Notes: a model not told the origin generated them from the sequence alone. Counted from the stretch's first letter, positions 13,356 through 24,500 are shown. The stretch is DNA of 64,000 nucleotides from Haematobia irritans (GCF_050003625.1 NC_134400.1:47357096-47421095); one strand, 5' to 3'. Made by a program: numbers and translations.

Positions 13356-14231
13356 AGGATCCCTCTGCTTTGCAATTCATATGAATACGGATTTCAATTT
13401 ATTGGTGGGAATTTATTTCTTGAGGAGTTTCGGATTTCAAAAAAAATATTCTGAAGAAGAAGAATGTATCTTGGAAGGCATATAGGCTTGCCAGATGGCC
13501 GGAATTCGCCTGGATAGTCCCGAAATTTCTTCTCCAGGACGTGTCTCGAATCTTTCACAAATTTTGCCCAAAAATCCCTGAATTTCAATTACCCAACACA
13601 TATATTTTAATTTCCTAGAAAAGAAAACGTATTGAAGTCAAATCGCTTTCAAAAATATTTTTGGTTTTAAACGCACATTTGTCTGTCAGATTTTGTACCT
13701 TTCATTCAATCTCATCACTAACAAAAACAAATAAATAATAATAAAACAAAAAACAAAAACTAGACAATAACTACTTATGTGTCTTAAGGACGGTACCATG
13801 TTCGCTTTTCGCGCAAAAAATTCCGCGGTTACTTTATGAAAATAGTGCGATTAAAAGCTCAATTGAAACTGAACATAGTACCAGCCTTTAGGTGGCATTT
13901 ATGCGAATTTACCAAAAGAAATGCCAAGTGATAAAATATGGGCAACTATTTTCGAAAATTGTGACTGTATTTTCCATGTCCCGACAAATCCCGGAATGTA
14001 CGGCGCAAAGTCCCGGTAACCATCATGTGGCAACCCTAGTTTCAGCTGTGGTTTATTTTTCTTCAAGTGGTATTGTCCATGGCATTATTAGTCGTTAAGC
14101 TGACTCGAACAGAACTTACTTTTAAGAGAGGATCCAGCCATGAATGAGTTACAGGTATTGCGTATTCAAATTTCTCCGACTGATATTTGATCAAATTTTG
14201 ATAAAAATTGCAATAAATTTTTATAGAATAC
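13356..14231. other. No recognised feature
   Basis: Unique-looking, moderately AT-rich sequence. Short open frames (13394-13588 minus, 13892-14098 plus) show no family motifs. Confidence 0.4.
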
Positions 14232-16252
14232 TAGCGTAACCCGGCCCGCTTCGCTGCGCCTTCCGAAGCGTATTTGTAGGAACATTTTGCGTGAACTTAG
14301 TCAACCATATGCTTCGTGCTGAAAACAAATTCGAAAAGATTTGAATTCTTTCAAACAAATCGGACTACTTGCTTTTACGTAAAATCGGACTATTTGCATA
14401 TGTAAAACGGTTCGTCTTGAAAAATGTTGGGGAGAGGGTGTACCCTTTCCTCCATTTTTTTTTAATAATGTTCTGTATTCAAGTAGTTGGACAATCTTCT
14501 ATATTTCTTGTGAATTGTTTAATGGTTTGTCATTTTTAAGTGGTTTGTCAAGGAAAGGTATCCTTCTCCTCAACATATCTGAAAATTAAGCACTATATTA
14601 TAATAACATACAAAGAATTACTGTTTCCCATCCAATAAATCGGAAAAAGCAAAAGTAGTAAAAAATTTTACCACATTAACATTTGCTAAAATGTTGGAAA
14701 ATGATGCATCCTCTACGTTGGCTCCCAATTTCATGTAAATTTAAGTTCTTTACTAAAAAGAAGTCTGGCAGAAGCTTGTGCAAAAATAATAAAATTATGT
14801 ATCGAGTTCCCATTTACGGACAACCCTCTACTTTCAATTTAAGAAAAAAAACGGACTAAAGGGAAACCACCTTCGCTCCACTCCCACCTGATATCGGACT
14901 ATCACGTACCCTATATTAATTTCGCAACTACTCAATGGTCCCTATAAATTCTATCGAAGTAAATCGATAAAGTTTATTTCAATTTTCGCCTTCCCCAATC
15001 AGATATTGAAAAATCATAAAAATTTTAATATAAATTTAATCACCTCCTGCCACGTCCCTGTAAATTTCAAGTAGATCGGAGATGTTTAAATTTTGCTCTA
15101 TTGTTTTAAAGGGACGTCACTTTCCCCGATACAATATCGACACCCCTAACCTTCCCTGAAAATTCTTGAAACTTTCCTTCAAGTGTGGGGCAAGGAAGGT
15201 TGCCTCTTCGTTCATAACCTTCCCCCACTGCCTTTGTAAATTTCAAGAAAACTTAAATTTTTTTTGTAGTTTTAGAGGAGGACCTCCTCCCCGACCAAAT
15301 ATCGAAAAGTGATTTAGCGTATCTTTTGTAAACGTCCCAGAAAATGTCAAGCAAATTATAAGCCTAAAGGGGCGGCCTCTCTTCCGTCCAAATATCACAA
15401 AATCAGGTATCAACTATTACGGTTGACGGAGGTTACGATCTCTCCCCAGTCCTCTGTAAATTTCAAGTAACTCGGTAAAGTTTAATTGTTTATCTGTATG
15501 TACTTAAGAGAAGCGGATGTCTCCCTATGTCCTTTTATTTTTATTAAAAAATCAGGAACCTGATATAAATTTCGTAACCCATTTTTTCTGTAAAATTTCA
15601 GTCGGCGGAGTTTAGTTTTGTTTGAACTTTCAAAAAAAAAATTTTGGGCAAAGGGGTGGTCCCCCTCCCCGACCAAATATCGAAAAATAATGTAGCGGAT
15701 TTTTGTCAACATGCCAACACCAACATTCAATGAAAATTTCAAGCAAATCGCATAATTTTGTTCCAAGTTTCAAAAAGTAGGGCAAGGGGGAGGTCCCCCT
15801 CCCCATCCACATATGAAATCATCGGGTACCCCATATTAATTCCATAACCTCACCACATGTTCTCTGTAAATCTCAGATAATTTAGAGAATTTTAGTTTTT
15901 TCACTGTACTTTAAAAAAAGTGGAACAAAGGAGAGGCCCCCCTCCGCCACCAAATATCGAAATAAAAAGTAGCGGATATTTGTCTAGATGCCAACCCCAA
16001 TCTTCAACGAAAATTTCAACCAAATCGGTCAACTTTGGTCCAATTTTCAAAAAGTCCGACAAAAGGGAGGTCCCCCTCCGCGACCAGGTGTCAAAAAATG
16101 AGGTACCCTATTTTCACCACATGAACGCCCCTACGATCTCTGAAAGTTTCAAGTAAATCGGTTCAGCCGTTTCGGAGCCAACTCGGTACATACAAACAAA
16201 CAAACAAACAAACAAATAAACAAACATAGATTGAATTTTATATATATAGATG
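14232..16252 (+). repeat. Family E long non-coding repeat
   Basis: Starts ACTAGCGTAACCCGGCCCGC-type sequence and ends with GGTTCAGCCGTTTCGGAG followed by a (CAAA)n tract (about 16192-16228) and an AT-rich tail. The interior is a series of degenerate subunits of about 130-190 bp, each with GGTCCCCCTCCCCGACC and AATTTCAAGTAAATCGG. No long frame with recognisable domains. The simple-repeat tail suggests a non-LTR (RTE-like) 3' end, which is an inference. Parts recur at 18050-18406 and 21190-21440. Confidence 0.6.
16193..16226. repeat. (CAAA)n microsatellite
   Basis: About eight CAAA/TAAA units forming the simple-repeat tail of the family E element. Confidence 0.9.
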
Positions 16253-16589
16253 AATTCGGAAATTTTAAAATGGTTTCGACAGTGCGTTATTCAGTTCACC
16301 TTCAATGAAAATTTATTGATCATCATGGCCAACAATAAAAGAAATGCAACATTATTAATACGGACCGCTCGTGATGCTATCAAACCAAAAAATAAATCAG
16401 AGAACACATTTAAATAGGACCAGGGGAAGTCCCCTTACAGGCGGAAAAGGTGAAGTACTCCTTTCTACCCATGGAATCCATACATGATGTCCTTTTCCGC
16501 TTTTTGAGGGATGCCTATATACAGACATACGATGCCGATGTTAAATGATTTAAAGATGGTTTGTTAATATTTGCTGGGTGCCACTGTGC

Positions 16590-16740
16590 TGCAATAGCTA
16601 GCATGCCCGCCTTGGATACACAGGGTTGTGGATTCAAACGCAGTTTCGACCAAACACCAAAAAGTTATCCCCTCTCAATAATGCGGGTGCCATTTTTTAC
16701 TGTTTCAAAGCTTCTCTAAGTAGTTTCATATACGTTTTTT
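16590..16740 (+). repeat. SINE copy 3, 5' part
   Basis: Contains an A-box-like TAGCTAGCATGCCCGCC, a degraded B-box (GGATTCAAACG) and the start of the shared body. It stops at about 16730 after AAGCTTCTCTAAGTAG. The family's tail reappears at 17270-17342. Confidence 0.7.
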
Positions 16741-17269
16741 TAGAACAATTTATTCCATACATTTTTTTTAATTTTGTATTTACGAATGCCTTTTCCTAAT
16801 AGAAAATGCTAATACCAGAGTCGACTATATTGAACCAATCTTTGCGACAAATTTCATAGGCGTACTATTGCCAGTTTGATTACACATAACCATATGACAA
16901 TCGGGGCTATATATACATCTAAATCGACGTCGTTAGTATTTTGTATGCCGACACGTAAATCCGACTTTAGCCACGACTTTTTCCACAGTTTCAACAATTT
17001 GAAAACACGTTGCATTCAGAAGTTTTCAAATGCCTTTTTCTCTGGAAAATTGCAAATTACTTTTGAATAAAAATTCACATTATTATATGAAAAATTCTTA
17101 AATTCTTCAATATAGCTTCTTCAAGCCATGGGTTATTAAAAAATAGTTGTAACTCAAATCTAAGTAGGCTTTTAAGTATTTTTGACATTTACTACGTTTT
17201 TTATATGACGTTTTCGATGTTTACAACTTTCTGACAGTAGAAAACCAAGAAAATCGCTACTCGCACCAT
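16741..17269. other. Sequence separating two SINE halves
   Basis: About 530 bp of AT-rich DNA between the 5' and 3' parts of a SINE. It is either an old insertion, or the two halves are separate fragments. No terminal repeats are visible, and the 16876-17070 frame is not recognised. Confidence 0.35.
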
Positions 17270-17342
17270 CTCTGGTCAGCACTCAGTGATAAGACAATAG
17301 ACTGAGTAGTTATAGGGTTGCCACTATACCTAACTTAACCCA
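17270..17342 (+). repeat. SINE 3' tail
   Basis: Matches the family's terminal part: GTCAGCACTCAGTGATAAG and a GGGTTGCCACTATACCTAAC end. Confidence 0.7.
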
Positions 17343-17406
17343 ATACTCGTAGAAAATATGGGAGTACACCACGAAGATGCCATTCCCGAACATATACCGG
17401 AAAATA

Positions 17407-17809
17407 GGGCTGTTTTCTTTTAGCACTGGATACCCTAAGCCGTGAAGGACTAAAATAAAACAGAGTACTCGTTTATCCAGGACATCTCAAAAAATATGCA
17501 ACACTGTCATCAGCTGTTTAAAAACAATCACAGAAAAGAAGTGAAATCTTGCATTTTTAATGTATGAAATGCTCAAATAGTAATAAATATTTACTGCTGC
17601 GATTATTTATGACACTGTACCACTTTGAATTCATGTTATTCGATAAATTAGTCACAATAAATTGCTAAAGAAGCGTCACTTTATCAAAATACAATCTGGC
17701 AACATCGGCGCGACTTGCACTGGTGAGTTGTTCTGGATAGAACACCAGTGCAACGATGTTCTGGATAGTCCATACAAACGTTGCATCCAGTGCTAAAAGA
17801 AAACAGCCC
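17407..17809. mobile_element. 403-bp TIR element with internal hairpin
   Basis: 25-bp perfect terminal inverted repeats (17407-17431 against 17785-17809) beginning GGGCTGTTTTC. TA flanks lie at 17405-17406 and 17810-17811. Inside, TTGCACTGGTG (17715-17725) pairs with CACCAGTGCAA (17743-17753). AACATCG (17701-17707) pairs with CGATGTT (17754-17760), extending the stem. No coding sequence. Confidence 0.8.
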
Positions 17810-18049
17810 TAATGAAGCTCTATCAATGTTGCCTGTTTTTAACTTAACAAAAAGCTGAAAAGCCTTCAACATAACGGAAAAATTAAGTATCCTAGTTTAA
17901 TTGTTTGAAACCACTTTATGTTTTATTTAATTTATTCTTCAAATAAAGCAGAGAAAAAATATTTAAAAATTCTTCAAAATTTGAGCATAATAACACTTTT
18001 CAAAATGTCTATAAATTCAAACTATATGGAAGAAATTTAGATTTTTCAC

Positions 18050-18406
18050 AATTCCATAGGGAGGGAAAAATAAAGAAGGGATTGTTTTGTCTGGAGACCA
18101 CCTTCAACCTTCCCTAAAAATTTCAAGATAATCGGGAAATCTTTTTCAAATTTCAAAATGTCGTGCAAGAAGGAGGTCCCCCACCCCGACCAATTATGAC
18201 AAAAGTTAGGGATGTTTTGTCTGAGGACGACCCTCAATCTTCCTTGAAAATTTCAAAAATCAGACAATTTTTCTCCAATTTTCAAAATATCAGGCAATGG
18301 GAAGGTCCCTCCCCGGCCAAATATAAAAAAATTAGGTAGCCTATGTAAATTTCATAACCTCCTCCTGTAAATTTCAAGTTAATCGGAAGTGTAGGTTTTC
18401 TGTTGA
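18050..18406 (+). repeat. Family E fragment, left of the foldback element
   Basis: GGAGGTCCCCC-, CCTCAATCTTCC- and AATTTCAAGTTAATCGG-type subunits match the interior of 14232-16252. The copy resumes at 21190, so the element at 18407-21189 is inserted in it. Confidence 0.65.
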
Positions 18407-19188
18407 GTAACGACGGGTTTTCCCAATACTGGCTGGGGTAAAACTCTCGGGCCGGGGTACGTCACAGAAAATACTTATTTATGGGACAGAGGTTTTCTGT
18501 TTTAGTGGAGTTAGCTTTATTGTGTAGTTCAAAGAAATGGGGCTTAATACTATTTTTGGTATGGTACAGGCAGTGAGGATGTGTAGGTGGCGTGCGTCGA
18601 GTCCCGTCGGTCCTCGGTGTTGGGTAGGCGGCTCACGAAATGCTGGCTGAGAGGGTGTGGCTGGGAAACGGCTGTTGGTTGGAGGACCACGTGGTTGGCG
18701 GCGTTGCGGAGTGTGAGTAGATGATGTACAACGGGCTCGAGTGAGCACGCACACCTCTAGTAGGGGACTGGGCAGGAATGTAGGTAGGTAGGGGCCCACG
18801 GACTGGATTGGTTACACACCTCTTGCTGTGGAAAAGGAAAGGATGAAGGGAAAGGGAGAGCACGTGGCTAGAGTGGTCGCACACCTCTAGCTATGGTATA
18901 GGGAAAGGATGAAAGGGTAGGGGAAACACGTGGCTAGAGTGATCGCACACTTCTAGCTATGGGGGGAGGATAGAGGAAATATAGGAGCGCGTGGCTAGAG
19001 TGGTCGCACACCTCTAGCTTAGGATAGGGAAGGAGGAGAAGTAGGAAAACATCGCTAGAGTGATCGCACATCTCTAGCTGTGGGATAGGAAAGGAGAAGT
19101 AGTAACACGTTACTAGGAGGAAAGGTTGGAGCACGCGGATAGAGTAGTCGCACACCTCTAGCTGTGGAGTAGAGAAAGGAGGAAAGGT
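18407..19188. repeat. Left long inverted repeat of the foldback element
   Basis: Reverse-complementary to 20377-21189. Contains on the minus strand the CTAGAGGTGTGCG units, a TTTATT (AATAAA on minus) near 18510, and an open frame 18799-18479 whose translation parallels 20780-21121 of the right repeat. Confidence 0.85.
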
Positions 19189-19211
19189 AGGAGCACGTTG
19201 TTAGAAGAGCC

Positions 19212-19933
19212 TTGCAGCGTGGTCCTCGACTTGACCCAGGCTTTGCCCACAAAAGGACCACATCGTCACGCCCGCCCGACGCGCCACACAAGCTGGGTAC
19301 CGAAGCCGATGGGGTTATTTATATATCATCGGACGACGAGACCGCGGTTGCTCCGCCATCCCGAGCTCCACAGCGGTTTCCTGACCCACCAGCAGCCCCG
19401 ACGGCAAAATCGACTGGCAGGGTCACAGACAACAGCCGTTCTTACGCCACGGCACCTCACACCGAAGCATCTATGCACCATCTATCCCCAGTGACGTTGG
19501 TTCATCAGAGTAGCGACAGTTTATTCTCGATAGACGAACTGTTGGACTACAATGAATTATTGGACTATAAAGAACAATTTGGCTACGTCGATTTGCCCCT
19601 TACACCCCGCGAATACCAGCCCATGCCCAGACAACGCCGTCGAGGACGAATGCTCGACTAGAGGCCACCAGACGGGCACGCTCGACAATCGAGATCCAAA
19701 GTGTGGTCATCATTCCGCCACCACCCAACGAAGAGCCCGAGGTGTCATTTGAATCCAGATTGGATCTCGACGAAGACACCCGTAGGGCATTAAAGCCGCA
19801 CATTCGGGACGCCATAAGGAAACATGTACCCCACACGCAGCACAAACGTTTGGCCGTGGTAAACAACCAATGCTACCGGATTACGATTGGACGTCGTGGC
19901 CAGATCATCGTCACCCTGGCAGCACCTAAATGA
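19212..19933 (+). pseudogene. Unrecognised core protein of the foldback element, split by one frameshift
   Basis: I do not recognise this protein. Two overlapping frames fit end to end. The first (19212-19661) is open for 149 codons with no ATG until codon 88. It contains GVIYISSDDE (residues 34-43), a hydrophobic-plus-acidic pattern typical of SUMO-interaction motifs, a Pro/Ala/Thr-rich stretch, and a basic RQRRRGR near its end. The second frame is open from before 19640, through ARLEATRRARS, to a stop after 19930. Its C-terminal part has an acidic SFESRLDLDED, an RDAIRKHVPHTQHKR helix-like basic stretch and a compact YRITIGRRGQIIVTLA tail. A single -1 shift near 19640 would join them to about 240 residues. 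TTGCAG just before the open frame (19213-19218) looks like a splice acceptor, which would explain the missing start. Codon-like GC content contrasts with the AT-rich flanks. Confidence 0.5.
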
Positions 19934-20049
19934 AGACGATCCATTGGGAGGAGGCAGTGTGACGCCGAAAGTCACCACATCCTGTTTCTTTTTTTCTTTC
20001 TTTTATTTTATCTGAATTTGATTTATTTTGTTTTTATATGACAATTTGA

Positions 20050-20115
20050 ATTTAATTGTTCTGTTCTATTATATAATTATTGAATTAAAGTTATTTTATT
20101 TTTAATTGAAAAAAA
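20050..20115 (+). promoter_or_regulatory. Possible polyadenylation region of the core gene
   Basis: AT-rich run downstream of the core coding region with AATTAAA at about 20083, a weak polyadenylation signal, followed by A-rich sequence. Support is positional only. Confidence 0.3.
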
Positions 20116-20233
20116 ACGATGAATTATTAGATTTTAAGTTAATATCTTAGAGTAAGTAATTAATGTAAACAAGTTGCCGTTAGAAACCAACAACATAACA
20201 GGTGACCATTACCTATTACGCACGGATGAAGGG

Positions 20234-20275
20234 TATAAAAGGCAGGCAGTATGTGAGCTCGAGGGAGTCAATCAA
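20234..20275 (+). promoter_or_regulatory. TATA-box core promoter pointing outward
   Basis: TATAAAAGGC at 20234-20243, with an initiator-like GAGTCAATC around 20266-20274. The spacing (about 36 bp from the TATA to the A of TCA) is slightly long. It lies downstream of the core gene and reads rightward into the right inverted repeat. Confidence 0.5.
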
Positions 20276-21090
20276 CAGCAGCGAAGGAGAGGTAACATCA
20301 ACGAGGTAAGTAAGCACTGCAGTAGATATTCGGAATTTGTAGGCTAATTCATAGAGTGAAGGTAGTAATAATTCAGCTACCTTTCCTCCTTTCTCTACTG
20401 CACAGCTAGAGGTGTGCGACCACTCTACCCACGTGCCCCAACCTTTCCTCCTAGTCACGTGTTCCTACTTCTCCCTCCTCCTTTTCTATCCCACAACTAG
20501 AGGTGTGCGACCACTCTAGCCACGTGTTCCTACTTCTTCCTTCTCCTTTACTATCCCACAACTAGAGGTGTGCGACCACTCTAGCCACGTGTTCCTACTT
20601 TTCCTCCTTCCCTATCCTATAGCTAGAGGTGTACGACCACTCTAGCCACGTGTTCGCCCTGCCATGTCATCCTTTCCCTATACCATAGCTAGAGGTGTGC
20701 GACCACTCTAGCCACGTGTTCTCCCTTTCCCTTCATCCTTTCCTTTTCCACAGCAAGAGGTGTGTAACGAATCCAGTCCGTGTGCCCCTACCTACCTACA
20801 TTCCTGCCCAGTCCCCGACTAGAGGTGTGCGTGATCACTCTAGCCTGTTGTACCTCATCTACTCACACTCCGCAACGCCGCCAACCACGTAGTCCTCCAA
20901 GCAACAGCCGTTTCCCAGCCAAACCCTCTCAGCCAGCATTCCGTCAGCCGCCTAACCAACACCGAGGACCGACGGGTATCGTGGCACACCACATACACAT
21001 CCTCACTGCCTCTACCATACCAAAAATACTATTAAGCCCAATTTGTCTAAACTGCACAATAAAGCTAACTACACTGAAAACAGAAAACTT
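20270..21090 (+). ncRNA. Predicted spliced transcript through the right inverted repeat
   Basis: From the initiator (about 20270) the first exon ends at 20305 (ACGAG followed by GTAAGTAAG). The intron 20306-20405 is 100 bp, with a pyrimidine tract (CTTTCCTCCTTTCTCTACTG) and CACAG. The second exon starts CTAGAGGTGTGCG and runs through all the units to AATAAA at about 21058. A 113-codon frame (20780-21121, first in-frame ATG unclear) parallels one in the left repeat, but this may only reflect repeat homogenisation. Coding status is undecided. Confidence 0.4.
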
Positions 21091-21189
21091 AGTCTTCTTC
21101 TTACCTCTGTACCATAAATAAGTATTTTCTGAGACGTACCCCGGCCCGAGAGTCTTACCTCAGCCAGTAGTGGGAAAAGCCGTCGTTAC
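20377..21189. repeat. Right long inverted repeat of the foldback element
   Basis: Units start near 20406, 20501, 20562, 20623, 20690, 20755 and 20819. Most read CTAGAGGTGTGCGACCACTC followed by TAGCCACGTG, a partly palindromic core (CTAGAG/CTCTAG). A pyrimidine-rich spacer ending CACAACTAG or similar precedes each unit. Confidence 0.85.
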
Positions 21190-21440
21190 AGTTGTACATT
21201 AAAAAGGCGGGTAAGGGGAAGTATCCTTAACCAACCAAATATCGAAAAAAGTAACGGATTTTTGTCCTCCTCCCCACCATATATAAAAATATGAGGTACC
21301 CTATCTCACAGCCTCCCATCACGTCATTTGTAAATTTCAAGTAAATCGTTTAGATTTAAAAGTTTAGATTTTTCACTGTACTTCAAAAAAAATAAAAAAT
21401 AAACGTCGACCAGACCAAATAAAAAGTCAGCTGGAGGTCA
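21190..21440 (+). repeat. Family E fragment, right of the foldback element
   Basis: Carries CCAAATATCGAAAAAAGT, CTCCTCCCCACC and AATTTCAAGTAAATCG subunits, continuing the E copy interrupted at 18406. Confidence 0.6.
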
Positions 21441-21538
21441 TACAATGAACTATATTTATTATATTTAAATTTTGTAATGAACAAAAAGAAACTAAATAAT
21501 ATTTTCACAAACAAAGTTGCTCTCCCCCTTCGCTCTCT

Positions 21539-24500
21539 TCATCTTGTACAATAACAGGCATCACGAGTATTGGCTGCAATCCAATCTAGAAATTTACTGA
21601 CACGAGTATAAACTCCAGGAGCATCGGGACTGGCACATCCATAACCAAAGGATACTACACCAGCCAAACGAAAGATATTACTCTCACGCACAATCAAAGG
21701 ACCACCACTATCTCCCTGGAAATATAGTAAAGCAAAAATACCAACATTACTTCGTTTATGCCATCCCATCGATGTACAAACCTGACAAGCATCTTTGCCA
21801 CCCTCTAGATAACCAGCACATAACATGGTATCCACAATCATGGATTTATACGATGTAGCCTTACATTGGGCATTTGTGATTACGGGCACAACAACTTCAC
21901 GCAAATAACTTGAAGATGAGCCACCATCCGAAGTTAAACCCCAACCTGCCACGATAGCTGACTTAAAATCGAAATTATGATTTGCTCCAACAGGCAAACA
22001 CACAGGTCTAATAGGATCTTTTAATGGAACTGGTTGATCTAATTTCAATAGGGCTATATCATTTTGCAATGTTGTTGTACTATATTGACGATGCATATTC
22101 ACAGCAACAACACGACGTACAATACCCTCGGAGGCAGCATTTTTATCCAATTGCAGCAGGCGTATTGTGATGCCTTTCATATCCATGCCATGGGTACAGT
22201 GGGCTGCCGTTAGGGCATAACGATCATTGATTAGTGTGGCACCACAAAATTGAAAGGAACCACGTAACATTTGGGCAATCCATGGATATTTATTGGTACG
22301 CACTTTAGTGCCACCCACAATGCGATTTACATTGGGTATACCACAGTCTAGATGGATTGGAGAATGGAAGGAAAAAATCTTACATTGTGTTTATAATGTG
22401 GACAATTTTAAGGAAATCTTGTTTTCGACACAGAAATAGACCTATTCGAAAGTGATGAAACACAGCTATGATATTGAATTTTGGTCGGCAATGTCAAATC
22501 TGTTTACAACTGTCAAAACAAATATATCTGCACTACAATATTAACGACCACTTACATGTTTATCCAAAAATAGATAAAAGTTAGAGATGTTTTATCCACC
22601 TACTAAAGAGTTTTAGGAGACGCATTCGTAGCTTAACATACAGCTTAACTATCTACACAAATATTGTGTTAGAGCATGATTACATATCGACTTCCTAGGT
22701 GTATTCAGAACTTAATCTTCAATTGCAAATTTTGGTTTTTATTGCCTACACTTTTATTCTGACTGCCCCAGCAGAAAATATTGCATCCCCGAATGCTATA
22801 GTGTAAGGGAAACTATCATGGCATTAGCTTACACAGTTGCTTCCATCATGCATGTTTCTTGTGGGCGATGTCCCACTAAAGTGCGATACAATCCCTATTA
22901 ACATACGCAACTGCCAATCGGAAGCAATATGGATGGACAAATACTTCTTTGTCCTACATTAAAACTATTATCATGCATGCCGTATGCAATAAATTATTGC
23001 ACAAAAGTAAGTTAAAATCGTAAAATTTTGTAAAGAAAGTTCTCGTATTGAACTATTCAAGACATATACTAGATATTTATTTATTTATGTATTTATTTTA
23101 TTGAACATATCTAATACAAAAAGCTATTGACCTCATTATAAATTATGTTCGAAGACATAATGTGATCGATAACACATTTATTGATATTTTTACTTGTTGC
23201 CGACAATTCTCGGCGTTTGGCCACACTTTAAGATTCTTTACAAATGCAGACATTCCGTATGTATGAACGGCGCATTATTCCCAAATTTTGAATAAATATT
23301 CTGTTAGAACACGACTACACATGATAAACCAGCTTTATCGATTTACAAGGCATAAGGCGCGTTCGCGGTTTGAACCACCACCTAGCGCCAACTTTGGACA
23401 AATATGATAAAACTTTTAGATTACTTCCAAACAAATATATGTCATCGTCTTTGGAGGAAAATTTTTCGTTTGGACACTGTTACCGACCGAATAATATTTT
23501 CATTGAAATACGCAAAAATATATATTACAATTTCTTATCGATTTACTAGCGAAATTTTTGCGGACGTCATAAATTTTTAGAAGGGAACCATCGTGGTGCA
23601 ATGTTTAGTTCAAACCCAGTTACGACTAAACTCCCAAAAGTTTTTCAGCGGTGGGTTATCACCTCTCAGTAATACTGGTGTCATTTCTGAGTGTTTCAAA
23701 GCGTCTCTAAAGAGGTTTCACCGCAATGTGAAATATCGTTAGGAATCTGCCATAAAAAGGAAGTCCTTTGTTATTGAGGTAAACAGCACTCAGTTATAAG
23801 AAAAAAAGTTCACCACCGTGGTATCATAATCAGCTGAATAGTCTAAGTGAAACTGAAATATCGGGCTGCAACCTAACCTATACCTAATCATTAAAAACCT
23901 ATCTTCGCGATATAAATTTTTCTTCATTATATTGGTTATGAATGTTGAATCTTTCTCACAGACTTACAAGTGAAATTTTCGCAGATATCGGCTTACACTT
24001 CTATCGAAAATTACGTATGCTTGCCAATATCCCGCTTGTCTATGGCATTTTTATGGTATTAATGAATTTTCCTAGAGAACATATCAAGAAACTGGATTGT
24101 GCCCCGAGTTATCTTGTTTTTTTGATCAGGAGTTTTTGCAGAAATATTGTGAGTATGACCTGTAGAGAGGCTTACAGCTCTGTGTGAACACCTTCCGAAG
24201 TGAGCATCCCACAAAAGCCTCATTGTCACTCATTTTTTTTTTGTTTTGATTTTAAAATTATTCTGTTCCTTCGATAAGCAACAGAGATGACTGAATTTGT
24301 CTGATATTAGTTGGGCCAAAACGAAGAAACAATTCATTGAATGTATGGTCATGTACAAATTCTATAAAGAACTTTATCATCGGCATTAAAACAATGTTCG
24401 CGCCGAATGCACAGGATTTTTTCGGAAATAATCGGGTGATGAGATGAGTAGCTTTGGCATGGATAACTTACACGGCGTAAGGTCAATTTCCAAATTATGG

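Larger units (their letters stand above)
18407..21189. mobile_element. Foldback-like element with long inverted repeats and unknown core gene
   Basis: Left end GTAACGACGGGTTTTCCC and right end (reverse complement) GTAACGACGGCTTTTCCC. The inverted repeats run about 782 bp (18407-19188) and about 813 bp (20377-21189). Each is composed of about seven units of 60-70 bp carrying CTAGAGGTGTGCG and CACTCTAGCCACGTG. The core is much more GC-rich than the flanks and holds an unrecognised split coding region (19212-19933) and an outward-facing promoter with an intron. Family E sequence on both sides indicates insertion into an E copy. Long TIRs with tandem subrepeats are known for Foldback and for Galileo-type P elements. 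No transposase signature is visible, so the class is open. A clean target duplication was not found. Confidence 0.75.

Noticed and set aside
18934..19291. Cys/His-containing minus-strand frames in the left inverted repeat
   Set aside because: They follow the 60-70-bp repeat units (repeated 'CDHSS') and do not form a recognisable zinc-binding or other domain.
21539..22318. A 259-residue intronless protease starting at GGTKVR
   Set aside because: It lacks the activation site, propeptide and signal peptide, starts at a GTG codon, and includes an unspliced 66-bp intron; the four-exon model explains all of these.
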